Part shown: positions 22,437 to 32,830 of the stretch, one piece after another | Layout: the number at the start of each line of letters is the position of its first letter | How positions within the stretch are numbered: position 1 is the first letter of the stretch | DNA from: Aselliscus stoliczkanus | Taxonomy: Eukaryota; Chordata; Mammalia; Chiroptera; Hipposideridae | DNA length: 64,000 nt | Assembly: GCA_033961575.1 (NCBI GenBank) | Contig: CM066728.1 | Coordinates: 108,084,852 to 108,148,851 of the forward strand | Reading direction: 5' to 3' | Program-made: the position numbers and the translations under genes | The notes under the pieces: model-generated | Told to the model about the DNA's origin: nothing | Seen by the model: the letters and a program-made list of their open reading frames with translations, nothing else | Database searches by the model: none

Positions 22437-25400
22437 GTTATTGCCCTTGTCTGCTTTGTTCAAAGTGCTAATAAAACTTTCTATAGCTATGTCGCCCTTG
22501 ACGCCTTTAGAATAGAGTCTGTGATTCGTACTTTAGATATTCTTCTAATATTAAATTCAAGGAATGCTATTGGATGAAATACAACACCTGAAGTGAAATA
22601 TATTTCCTAGTAGGGCTCACTGGGGAACTTTGGCCATAAGTAATTTATCAGTGAGGATCTAAACAAGAAAAAGGAAACCATTTTGTGAGTTTCAAACAGA
22701 TCATGTAAACAACGTTGTTAATATATATGATGGAAACCTTGAGAATTCACGTGAGTTGGTGAGGCTACTCAGGTGGGCCACATAGAGGCTCTCAGGCAGG
22801 AGGCAGTTACCTGGGCCGGGGGTTGGGGTCAGTCGGTGGCAAGTACATGCACAGTCTTCCGTCTGGATACACAGAGGAGACTCAGCTACCACAGACCCAC
22901 CAAGGAGAGAGGGAGGAGGAGAAGAGCCAGGTCTCTCCCTTCCCTTCCCCCTCCTGTTTCCTGATGGAGCTTCTCATTGGCAGGATCCTGTTAGAACAAA
23001 GCTGTCCTGAGAGACTGGGCAATGCAGCTTGCAGCGTTGGGCTCTGTGACGGAGAGAATGGCGGAGAATGGGGGATGGATGGGTGAGGACCCACCAGGCC
23101 AGAAGCATTCCAGGACCAGGGAGGGGGAGAAGTCAGTGGTGCAGACCCCCGAAGTCAGTGACTCAGAAGGCTGACTGTCATCAGGTTGTCAACTCAGATG
23201 AGGAAATCCACTTGAGAGGACTTTCCCCGATCTCCTAATTCTCAGAAAAGATGGGTTCCCCTGTCTTGCCAGCAACGGTGGAAGTCTGAAGCCAGCTCAC
23301 TCCAGATTCCAGCAGTGTCTGCATTTCCCAGTCCTTGTTGTCAATGGAATGTCTCTATGAATTTGACTGTCTTTTGCCTGTTTTGAGATGACCCTTACAT
23401 CGGTGTCTGGATATCATTGCAGATGTAGACACAATCCCTTCGGGTTGATTCCCCTCATTCGAGGCAATTGCTCAGTTAGGGCAGAGGACTCTCACTGGGG
23501 AGCTGGGAGGGCTCCCCCTGTACACAGCAGGGGATGGGACCTGCTGTGATCTCTGTCTCCTTTCAGCCACCCTGGCAGTGACAGTCTCTCACTTGACCAT
23601 TTCATGCCTATTTGTTATTTTCCCTGCTCTTGTCTCTTCTCTGCTCTTGTATTAACTGCTTACTCCCTTTCTCCTGGATAGTCCCAGGCTCACAATTCTG
23701 GGTGATGTTAAGCCTGTAACTCAGCCCAGCTCTTAAGCCCCACATCCATCTCAAAGCATTCTGCAGATCAGCAAGTCCTCGCCCCATTCTAGGACCTTCT
23801 CTATAGAAAACAATAGTGGTTTTAAATAATTAATGAATCTTTATTAACAAAATCATCTTGGCTTCATAAGGGATACAGGAGATGTAGAGTATTTTTAGGG
23901 ATAGATAATGAATCCAGGTTTAAAAGGTTTAAATTTCCGTTGCCTCAGGATATTTTCATAAAACTGTTCTGTATGCAGTTTGGAAGTGTGGATCTAAACT
24001 TCAGGAAAAGGTCAAGGTTTTGAAAGGTATTTCAAAGTTGTCAGTAGATAGGATTGTGTGTAAATAACATGGAGACTGAGGAGAAATTAAGCCTCAGATT
24101 AGACTTCTGAATAACACCAGGTAATGGGAGCAAGTGGGGAAAGTGGGCGAGGTGTAGAAGATGGGGAGGCCAACTGTGAAGACAAGCTGTCAGAAGATGT
24201 CAGACAGAGGGCGGTGATTATCAAAGGCCAAAGAGCCCCCAAACATACTTTAAGAGCCTACTGAGAAAACATCTCTTGAATGAAAAAAATTTCATTTGCT
24301 GTGGCAAATTAGCTATTTTCGACCTTAGCAAGTGCATTTGCAGAAAATAAGGAATCACGGAGATTTTAAGGAAGTTACACAGTTTGTAATGTGGCCAGTG
24401 GAGAGGAGGTAAAGGGGTATATTCAGGGGCCTAAAGTGGCTCTTTGTTGGAGTTTGGAAGTAAAGCAAAGGATGGAGATAAGTCATCTCTCATGCAGTTA
24501 TAGGAAAGAGTTATCTTAGATGTGATGATGACCGAGCTTGCTTTATGCTCAGGGAAAAGACAACCAGAGAGAAGAGAGACACAGAGACAGAAGTCATGCT
24601 TAACGGTGCGAGATGAGATAAGGAGAGGGAGAGACTTTCGTTAGGAGGCCATGATATTCTCATTCTCTGCTTGGAACAATATGGAAAAATGGCTGGGAGG
24701 CAAGACCTTTAAAACCTCCCAGAGTTCACTGCCTCTTCTTTCTTCACAGGTCTGAAGGAGACCAGCAGGGAAGATTAAACAAATATTGAATGTACTGCTC
24801 TCTTCTTTGGCCCAGGAGTCCAGTGTAGAAGCTTTGTACCTGATGGACTACTCTAGACTGGATATTAGTTGCACAAATTTGGTTCTGAACTGGACAAGAT
24901 AGCCCAAAGACCCGGAATAAAAACCATTGTCTTTAGTCTCTTTCAAGAACCTAGGCATGCCCCTCCTTTAAGTTCTTTTTAACTTTTTTTTTTCCATTTC
25001 AGTAGAGAAGAAAATAATGAAAACTGCCTCATGGGAAGCCTACTTCCTCCAGTCTTACATAGCTGGTGTAAGTCTTGAATTTTTCCCTTTTCTTCTGGAT
25101 TCTTTCCTGTGCCTCCTAAGTGCTGGAGCCCCACCCTTCATGTCCCCTGCCCACTCTTGCTGTCGGGTGCAGGGCCTGCTTATGCTCCACACCCTCTTGA
25201 AGGGCAATGAACAAATGCACCGTGATAGAACTGAGCATTCAGTGCGGAGGTTTCACAAGACTCAATTGCTAGGGGGGATGCCATCGGCACGGACCGCCAT
25301 GAAAAAGTAGATTTTAAAAAGTCTATTACAATGGATAGCATTATTATTATTATTTTAAAATCATCTCTCTTTGCCAGCTTTGCCTCTGAAACTCTGCCCC

Positions 25401-25772
25401 TGACCTCTGGCTTTTGCTAAGGGGACGGCGTCTCCTCAGTGGTGCCCTTTGCACACACCTGGCTGCGAGGAGACTTCCGGCCCAGGAAGGATGCCCCCGC
25501 ATGTGGGTCCTGAGGGGCACTTAACGGTGCAAACATTCTCTTTAGTAACCATGGTGCAAAGACATAAATCCCTTCTCAGCTTAGACTCTGTCTTGTAATT
25601 TTCTCATGGTGTCAATTCCTCAAACAATGTTGTTCAGCTTCTATTGTAGTTCTGTGAATGAGGACTGTAATCTGGGGTTCTAGGGTGAGTAGACAGTTTC
25701 TTCTTCCTATTGGTGGCAGGAAAACAGGGTAGACTTGGCTCCCAAAAAAATTCCACGCCGATTTCATGGAAG
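22437..25772. other. Unassigned non-coding DNA
   Basis: The largest interval without a nameable element. It has purine-rich tracts (24575-24640) but no coding frame above 110 codons and no recognisable domain. This is where a regulatory element or lncRNA exon would be hardest for me to see. Confidence 0.4.
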
Positions 25773-25787
25773 CAGTAAGTAGTTCTT

Positions 25788-26234
25788 TTTTTTTTAAAGA
25801 TTTTATTGGGGAGTTGGGGGAGGGGAATACCATTGAGGAATCAGGGAAGGGGAACAGACAAGCTGCTGTCCTTTTGTTCTTCAGTCTAGTTGTGGAGGAC
25901 ACTGCTTCACTGGACCATATTGGTATTGTGATCATGGAGTTCTTCCCTGCTGAGGCAGTGGCTCATCGGCCATTGGACGGCCACTCATGGCGGCTCTTGG
26001 AAGCTGCTCACGCTGGCTGCCAGTGGCTCACAGTAGCCCACGGCAGCTCACTGCAGCCCACGCTGTTGCCAGCCACTCACTGCAGCCCAACTCCAGGTGG
26101 AGCTGTTGTTCACAATCTTAGCTGTAGAGGGCACAGTGTCACTGGCCCATTTGGGATCTGAACTGGTGGCCTGCTGCTCAGAGCTCCCCCAACCAAGTCA
26201 ATACTTAACCAACTGAGCCACTCAGCTGGCCCCA
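25788..26234 (-). mobile_element. tRNA-derived SINE, long form, copy 3
   Basis: Minus-strand full-length copy: poly-T then 'aaagattttattggggagt' at the left, body, and the tRNA-like head at the right (ending 'ctggcc'). A perfect 15-bp target-site duplication, cagtaagtagttctt, flanks it at 25773-25787 and 26235-26249. Compared with copies 1 and 5 the head is more diverged: the anticodon-arm region reads 'gctgctcagagc' instead of the usual 'ccagcggcc' type. It may therefore belong to a sister subfamily or be a mosaic. Confidence 0.9.
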
Positions 26235-26249
26235 CAGTAAGTAGTTCTT

Positions 26250-27251
26250 AAATTTACTGTATTACCATTCTATGCTTGGTACTTAGCCTCCCTTCAAGGG
26301 ACTCTATATAATCGCCAAAGACAGATGCTCTTGTATTAGTGTAAAGTAACATTTAACTTGGGTTACTTGAGAGTTTCTTCTCTCACCCCTTCTGGCTGTC
26401 TCTGTGTCCAACACAGGTAATGTTGGGAAACACCTGGTGTCAAGGATACAGGTGTAGCTGTTATAATTCACATGAGCCAAGGTTGTGTTTCTGTCTTCAC
26501 ATGTTTGGTGGCCATGGCTGTTCCACAGAACTTGTGTCCTCCTGATCCATGGGTACTGGCGAGTCAACTCCAGATTGGAAAAACACCTATAAATTGTAAT
26601 CTGCCATGAGGTATTCACAAGCCACTTGTTACTAGTTAGAATGGTTTACTAACATCCCTTTGTTTATTATACATCCAAGTAGATTGAGTGTTATCCTTGG
26701 AATGTGACGCTCCCTCGCTTGTCTTCTAATACTCTCACCAGATGGTAACACGGGGTTGCCATGGTTGCAGCACACACCCCGATGGTGTCAGAGGGCAGAA
26801 AGGGCTGCAATTTAATTGGTTAAAGGCTTTCCCACACTTCCATTGAAGACTCGCTATGCCCCAGAACTTGTGTTCTGTGCCAGGGAGACAGAGATTACCA
26901 TACAGCTCCTGTGCTCTGGGAGCTCCCTGCTCAGAGGCACAGAGGGACGAGATGGTGAAGACACAGTGTGACAATCACTTTGACAGTGCTGAGAGTCGGT
27001 TCTCACACAGGATGACCCAACCCTCTCCAGGGAGGGTCAGTAATGGTGCCATTCACGAAGCGAGACCTGAACTAGATGTTGGGAAACAAATAAGAATGAG
27101 CCAAATTGGGGTGGGGAGAGGAGAACAGACCCACAGGACAATGTGTGTGTGCAGGAACCCAATAACGCCTTAGCAATGGCCTGGGGAGAAAGAATTGCTG
27201 TGCCCTGGAAATGCTGAAATTTAAAACATTTGGAATTTGTATCTCTGGGAT
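26250..27251. other. Unassigned non-coding DNA
   Basis: Nothing recognised. The overlapping frames at 26304-26618 (-) and 26856-27173 (+) have no domain. Confidence 0.45.
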
Positions 27252-27262
27252 AAGACATACAT

Positions 27263-27264
27263 TT

Positions 27265-27316
<52 letters not shown>

Positions 27317-27318
27317 TC
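27263..27318 (+). repeat. (TTTC)n microsatellite in SINE tail
   Basis: About 14 units of TTTC (GAAA on the SINE sense strand). It lies exactly where the A-tail of the SINE should be, so it grew from an impure A-tail after insertion. Confidence 0.95.
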
Positions 27319-27771
27319 AAAGATTTTATTGGGGAATTGGGGGAAGGGAACAGTGCTGGGGAACCGGGGAAGGGGAACAGACAAGTTGCTGTCCTTTTGT
27401 TCTTCAGTCTAGCTGTGGAGGATGTTGCTTCACTGGCCCATGTTGGTACCATCATTGCGCTTTTCCTGGATGAGGCAGATCGGTCGCCAGCCTCTAGATG
27501 GCTGCTCACAGTGGCTCTTGGCAGCTCACACCAGCTGCTGGCTACTCACGCTGGCTGCTGGCCACTCACTATAGCCTATGGCAGCCCACTGCAGCAGGGG
27601 CTGCAGCCCACTCCATTGCCGGCAACTCACAGCAGCCCAGCTCCAGGTGGAGCTGTGATTCACCATCTTAGCTATAGAGGGCAGTGTCTCTGGCCCTCAT
27701 ATGTGGGATCCGAACCAGGGCCACTGGCATCCCAAGCCAGCTCTTAACCAACGTGCCACTTGGCCAAGCCC
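27267..27771 (-). mobile_element. tRNA-derived SINE, long form, copy 4, with (TTTC)n tail
   Basis: Minus-strand full-length copy with a perfect 15-bp target-site duplication, aagacatacattttc, at 27252-27266 and 27772-27786. The body and head match the other long copies; the head at 27705-27770 is well preserved. The tail has become a (TTTC)n microsatellite on the plus strand. A frame of 178 codons (27211-27747, +) is simply read through the antisense of the SINE. Confidence 0.93.
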
Positions 27772-27786
27772 AAGACATACATTTTC

Positions 27787-28765
27787 ATTAAACCACTCCA
27801 AGCTCAGAAGGCCAGTGTCACACGTTCACCCCATTCCCCCAATCCTCTGCTTCTAGGTAGCTATGAAATAAAATTCTATTTCCTTGGAGGCAAAGGAAGT
27901 CTCTGACTTTTAAATTCTGATGCATCCCTTAATTCCCATCATGTAAATAACTTGCCCATTTTATTTACAACACTCTTGATAAGTGACCAGAATGAGAGCT
28001 CGACCACCCAATTCCAACAGGCTTGTTTGTTTGTTTGTTTGACTGTTTTTGGTATAATTGTCTTTGTATGTGTCCTGGTGTTTGAGAGATTTTTTTGAAA
28101 AGCCTTTCTTATCTGAAGAGTTGAAGGACCTGTTGAACCCGACAGGTGACAGCAGAATCTCTGTCCATGACATTTACAGACTTATCACAACTTGGTGTGC
28201 TGCCAGGGTAACAACTTGGATGACAAATAACCCCAATGGTCTTTTTTTTTTTTTATCTCAGCTGCGATTCAGAAGATGTTAACAATTTAGTACCTCTTCG
28301 CAATGTGGAATGGTTGATAATAAGTAATTCTTCCTGCTTTCCATTGCAAGTAGAAAACTAGAAAAAAAAAAAAGCGTTGTGGGGTGAGAAAAATAAGCCA
28401 AAATATCTCAGTGAATGCACACACTGTAAACCTGGTTACTCCCCTGACTTCCCTTAGTGGGTTTCAAATAAATTGTCCACCGCAGTTCTGGAAGAAGGGC
28501 TATAGAGAGGTCGCGGTGCTGTGGACAGTACATTGATCCAACATGTGATTCCGTGCTTTCTGATTCCAGCTAGGTCTTGCTGCTAACTCACAGGGGCACT
28601 GGTACAAAACAGGTCATTTCCCTGCTTGTTTCGGAAAATGAGGCGTTTGGATCAGATACCATCTAGGGTTCTTTCTGTCCTAAGTCAATTCCTTTTGACT
28701 GTTTGCTTATGTTTTCCCTCCAAATCTTCCCCTTTCAGATGAATATGCAGAGGTGTAATTACCAA
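27787..28765. other. Unassigned non-coding DNA
   Basis: Small simple repeats: (GTTT)n at 28023-28040, a T-run at 28241-28252 and an A-run at 28361-28373. No gene recognised. Confidence 0.45.
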
Positions 28766-28769
28766 AGGA

Positions 28770-29010
28770 AAAATAATAACAGCAACAACAGTTTACTGGT
28801 TCCAACAATACACTCACTATTATGCTGAGCGTTTAAATATGTTAACTGATTTAATTCGCACAGTAACAGGAGAAGGTGGATATTACTCATTGTGTCCATC
28901 TTAGAGATGACACAGCTGAGGTATGGGAGGCTCACTAAATTGCCCAAAGTCACATCCAACAAGTAGAGTTTTCAACCCTGGCCTGTCCCCAGAGCCCACA
29001 TGGCTGCTCT
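28770..29010 (+). repeat. MIR SINE, nearly full length
   Basis: It follows the MIR consensus from the 5' 'ataataacagc' region through 'tatgctgagcgtttaaatatgttaactgatttaa' (28820-28853), 'tgacacagctgaggtatgggagg' (28908-28930), 'ttgcccaaagtcaca' (28940-28954) and the 'agagcccacatggct' 3' part. Confidence 0.8.
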
Positions 29011-29369
29011 CTGTAGTTCCAGCTTCTGTAGCTAGAGGAAGAAAGTGGCCTGGCTGGCATATAGGGTTAGGATGGTCACTGGTTACATCACTTCCTCCTG
29101 GCAGCTTTGGACTTCCGATAATGCTCCCATAGCCAGGTCTCAAGAGGCCATGTGGGAGTCATGGATGATATTGCCTGTGGACACATTCCCTGCTCCCCCA
29201 CCCTCAAGACTCTTCATGAAGAGGCACATATATGATCCCATCTGTCCTCCAAAACCTCCCTTTCTACCTCTTCTCATCTCATTATTCTCCACCTCTTTGA
29301 AATTCAGTAGCTTCAAAGCCCCCTTCTTAGAAAGTGTATGAGTGTCCAAGAGTGTGTGGAATAACAAAT
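29011..29369. other. Unassigned non-coding DNA
   Basis: Nothing recognised between the MIR and the LTR remnant. Confidence 0.45.
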
Positions 29370-29690
29370 GACCACAGTGAGTTAAAACACAAATTTATAA
29401 CTTGAGAAATCCAAAATAGGTCCCTGGCCTAAAGTTCCGGGGGGGCTGCGTTCCTCCTGGAGGCTTTAGGAGAGAACCTGTTGCTGTTTGCAGGTTCTAG
29501 AAGCTACCTGCATTCCTTGGCCAGTGGTCCCCTTGTATTGCAAATTTAACAACTTCCCACTTTCCTTTTGACTCAAGGTTCCCACACATAGGCTGTGAGT
29601 GCTCCAGCCAGGTTACCAGGTGCATGCACATGAAAAGGGCTCGTCCTTGTATCCCCTCTCGTGACCACACCTGAGTGACTGTCTCATGAA
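29370..29690 (-). mobile_element. MaLR-like LTR remnant, antisense
   Basis: The plus strand reads like the antisense of an MLT1/MST-like LTR: 'acaaatttataacttgag', then a 'ggaggctttaggagagaacctgttgc' block (29459-29484), 'ctagaagctacctgcattccttggcc' (29496-29521) and a downstream 'cccctctcgtgaccac' region. Heavily diverged; boundaries uncertain. Confidence 0.5.
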
Positions 29691-29768
29691 AGAAAACAAA
29701 ACAGAAGGATGTTCTCACCACAGGCAAGAAAGGACCTAAGAAGAAGCTCCTTCACTGCTTAGTGTTGA

Positions 29769-30185
29769 TGTGAGAAATGTGCAAACCTGTACAGAATATT
29801 TTAAGAGTTTATTTGAGCCCAAACTGATGACAGTTTCTGGGAAGCAAGATCTCAAATACTCCAGAGAATGACAGTTTAGCAGTTTATTTTATGCATTTGA
29901 AATTAGGATGGAACATAAGGAAGATGATATGGAGGTGGGGGAAAGCCAGGCAAGGTTGGATTACAGGATAGGTAACAAGAGTCTGTGCTCTCTGGTGGGT
30001 GTTTATTTCACAGGTGTATGAACTTAGATGTAAAAAATAAAGGACTGGGCTTGTTTAAGGCAAAGATAAACCTTTTAGTAAAAGAAATTACGTGCCTGGG
30101 TGTGACTACCCACCATGACCTGCCCAGTTAGGAATTTGTGATCAGATCACCTGTGAGGGTACTTTCTGTCCACACTGGTCACTGA
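29769..30185 (-). mobile_element. ERV-type LTR, minus strand (left arm of an inverted pair)
   Basis: Read on the minus strand this looks like the 3' part of an endogenous retroviral LTR. It shows an AATAAA signal within 'gctcaaataaactc' (near 29805-29818), a preceding 'ggagtatttgagatcttgc' block, and a terminal CA (plus strand TG at 29769-29770). The inner part (30044-30170) is homologous, in reverse complement, to 30853-30990. Coding capacity is nil. The U3 boundary towards 30200 is not clear. I do not assign a named family. Confidence 0.55.
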
Positions 30186-30839
30186 CTGGCCGTTACAGTT
30201 GGGCCATGCCAACCAAGAAGCCTGTTGTCCTGGTGGCATTCTGCGTGTTGTTCTGGGTGTGTCACCTCTGCCAGGGACTGTCAAGGCTCCCTGCCCTAAA
30301 TAGTGTATCTCATGCTCCTAGAACCCCCAGGCTCCTCTTCCTGATAGCCCTGACTCGGGAAGAGGGGGAGAATGTTGTCCTAGCACTTCCCACTAAGGGA
30401 CAGCCTCTATTACGAAGGTTCCATTGGTACCAGGGAGCTTCCTCCCTTTCTTATTCCTTCCTCATGTTCCATTCCTCCTCCTCCTCCTGAGTCCTAACCA
30501 GTGAGGGGCACCCCCTTCAAGGGAAGTCCACCTCTATGCCCTTATCTTTGGGGCATAACTCACAGCTCCCCCAATTCCTCCTGACTCCATGGGGGCATAT
30601 CCCAGCCCTAGAGATCAGTGCCTCAGTTTAATTTTTAAAAAGTGGGGGAGGAAGAGGAGCACTTTGATCCTCCCTGAGACGCCTGTAAGTGGGGTCTCAG
30701 CTCATTTAAAATGACCCATCTCCTGGTCACTTCTAAGTGCTGCTATCTATTGGCATGTGAAGAGCCTCTTCCTTAAGATTCACTTGTCACAAAACAAAGA
30801 ATGTAAAAACAGAGGCCACTATTGTTCTTGTGGATGAAA
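30186..30839. other. Spacer between the inverted LTR-like copies
   Basis: This contains a 94-codon frame (30206-30490, +) beginning MPTKKPVVLVAFCVLFWVCH, whose N-terminus looks like a signal peptide or membrane segment. No family is recognised and the frame ends in a Ser run from a (CTC)n tract. The spacer may hold more LTR sequence of the left copy. Confidence 0.35.
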
Positions 30840-31040
30840 AAGGAATTCTAGGCAAAGTAACCACACCTAGTGATCCGATCATTAATTCCCAGCTGGGCAG
30901 GTCACGGTGGGTCATTGCCTCAGGCTTATAACTTCTTTAGTGAAAGGTTAAGCCTGCCCTGTCCTTGTTCTCCTGCACCCAGGTGAACACACCTTTGAAA
31001 CACCAGACGTGATACTCTGAAAGCGTAAACCTCAATAAAG
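30840..31040 (+). mobile_element. ERV-type LTR fragment, plus strand (right arm of an inverted pair)
   Basis: The segments 'cacacctagtgatccgat', 'cagctgggcaggtcacggtgggt' (30890-30912) and 'acttctttagtgaaaggtt' (30931-30949) match the reverse complement of 30044-30165 with scattered differences, roughly three quarters identical by eye. It ends near 'cctcaataaagctg' (31030-31043), with an AATAAA-type signal. It is a related LTR in the opposite orientation. Confidence 0.5.
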
Positions 31041-31249
31041 CTGAAGATTTATTTTTTAAAAATCCTTTAAAATTCTTTGGCAAAGATTCATAGATGGTAA
31101 TTTTTGTTTCAGTTTTTGACGATCTGAAATGCATTTCACCTTTAAGGCAATGTTGCTGTGTAGAAAGTTCCAGAACAAGATTTATTTCCTCCCCACACTC
31201 TGGCGACATAGTTCCCTGCTTTTTGGTTTCATTTTTGTGCCTGAGGCTC

Positions 31250-31523
31250 CATTCTTTGTATTATTTCATTAGGTGATCCTTGTATCTCTTTGTTGTGGAT
31301 CTTTCCTTACAATATACAAAAGGCACATTTTCTTTATTTTAAATCCTTATTGATCCTGGTGGTGATTCTTGTTTTGGTAGATTCATGCATTCCATTCTTG
31401 TGGAAAATTCTCGGCCTTTTCCTATTTAAAAAATGACTTCTCCACCATTGTCTTCTTCCTTTCTGGGACTCTGATTATTCATATGTTAGGCTTTCCTAAT
31501 ACCCTCCATGGGTTTTAACTGCT
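31250..31523 (-). mobile_element. L1M 5'-region relic, minus strand, part 1
   Basis: The plus strand resembles the antisense of the 5' part of L1M; the clearest block is 'tttctgggactctgattattcatatgttagg' at 31462-31492. It is cut by the LTR at about 31525 and resumes after 32096. Confidence 0.5.
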
Positions 31524-31524
31524 T

Positions 31525-32096
31525 GTAACAGAGTGTATTTTATGAAGGTGGCAGGAGTGCTCTTCTAGAATGTGACCCGGGCAGTTGTCCCATCAAGTAG
31601 TGAGATGAGCTTCTGCTCCCTGCCTTTGACATCGGATGGATCTCTGTGATTGTCTCAGCCCACAGAGTAGAGCAGATGAGATGCCAGCCGACATCCAAGG
31701 CGAGGTGATGGCAACCACACACTCTTTTAGGACACTTGTTCCTGGAGCCCAGCCTCCACAACATGAAGGTGCACAGATAAACATGCTGTGTAGAGGTCAC
31801 GTGCAGTTGTTCTGGGTACACCCTGATAACCATATTATTACCCTTTGGCCATGTGAGTGAAGATGTCCTAGGATGATGTCAGCCACTAGCTAAAATCACC
31901 CCAGTTTGGAGTCCTCCCAGCTGAGGTCCCCTGACATCATTGTTCAGAAACACACCATCCCTGCTGTGCCCTGCACAACCTACTGCCCTTGAGAATCCCT
32001 GAGTATGATAAAATCATTGTTACTTCAGGCCTCTGAGTTTTGGGCTGGGCTGTTAATGCTGCAATAAACCAAGACTACTCTGTTACATCAGTCACT
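31525..32096 (+). mobile_element. MLT1-like (MaLR) LTR
   Basis: The 3' end is characteristic: 'cctctgagttttgggctgggctgttaatgctgcaataaacc' in 32030-32070, preceded by the 'gagaatccctgagtatgataaaat' block (31991-32014). The 5' half (31550-31860) follows the MLT1 pattern loosely. Inserted in the surrounding L1M relic; no internal region. Confidence 0.55.
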
Positions 32097-32830
32097 ATGC
32101 CTTGCCTCACTGTATTCTGCAGAATTTCTCTAATTCTATCTTCAGAGGCACTGATTGCTTCTTTAGCCCATGGCTAATTGATATTAAATGCATCAATTGA
32201 GGTTTTATTACTAGCGGTTACATTTTTTAATCTCCATATGCTTTATTTACTTGTTGTCCACATCTGCCTTGCCATTTCTTTTTTTTTTTTTTTTTGAGGG
32301 CAGTGTCACTGGCCCTCCTATGTGGGACCGAACCGGGGCCGCTGGCTTCCAAGGCCAGCGCTTAACCACCGCGCCACTCGGCAGGCCCTGGCCTTGCCAT
32401 TTCTGATAGTACATCTCTGCTTATTATCTGACACCACGTTTAATTTTTAGCTGTTTTATACATAGCACTTTATAGTCTGTATATAATTTTAATATCTGAA
32501 ATCTTTGAAGAGAGTTTATTTCCTTTGGATTATTTCTAGTGACTCCCTCATCCAGTGGCTTGTTTCTTTTTGCGACTGGTGATTTAAAACTTTCCCCTCA
32601 TTGATTAAACTTAATTACAGAAATGCTGAGGGCTTCCAGTGTATCAATGCATCTTAAAGAGTCTCATGTTTAGGCTTTGACCTTTTACAGGTACTAGATT
32701 TAGTTTTCTAATACTGGATCTAAGGCTTGCGTTTTTCCCAGGGCAAGCTCAAGTTTAATAAAATAAGATATGTGTTTCCTGCCATTTTAATTTCCTTTTT
32801 GCTCTTTCAATATTTGCCTGACAGCCAAGA
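32097..32830 (-). mobile_element. L1M 5'-region relic, minus strand, part 2
   Basis: Continues part 1: 'tgcagaatttctctaattctatcttcagaggcactgattgcttctttagcccatgg' lies at 32119-32174 and the 'taatatctgaaatctttgaagagagtttatttcctttgg' pattern at 32490-32528. Both occur in this order in the antisense of L1M 5' regions. A short SINE is inserted at 32280-32390. Confidence 0.5.
32280..32390 (-). mobile_element. tRNA-head SINE, short form, copy 5
   Basis: Minus-strand short copy: poly-T (32280-32295), linker, then the tRNA-like head ending 'gcaggccctg'. A perfect 14-bp target-site duplication, gccttgccatttct, flanks it at 32266-32279 and 32391-32404. The antisense head retains 'aaggccagcgcttaaccaccgcgcc' at 32351-32375, close to consensus, so this is one of the younger copies. 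Confidence 0.93.

Noticed and set aside
27211..27747. 178-codon frame with Phe/Leu/Ser-rich start and 'transmembrane-like' segment
   Set aside because: It is the antisense reading of a long-form SINE with its (TTTC)n tail. The same peptide recurs at 34454-34855 and 61009-61332 because the SINE recurs.
30206..30490. Secreted or membrane protein with a signal-peptide-like start
   Set aside because: It lies between two LTR-like copies, ends in a Ser run from a CTC repeat, and has no family match that I can name.
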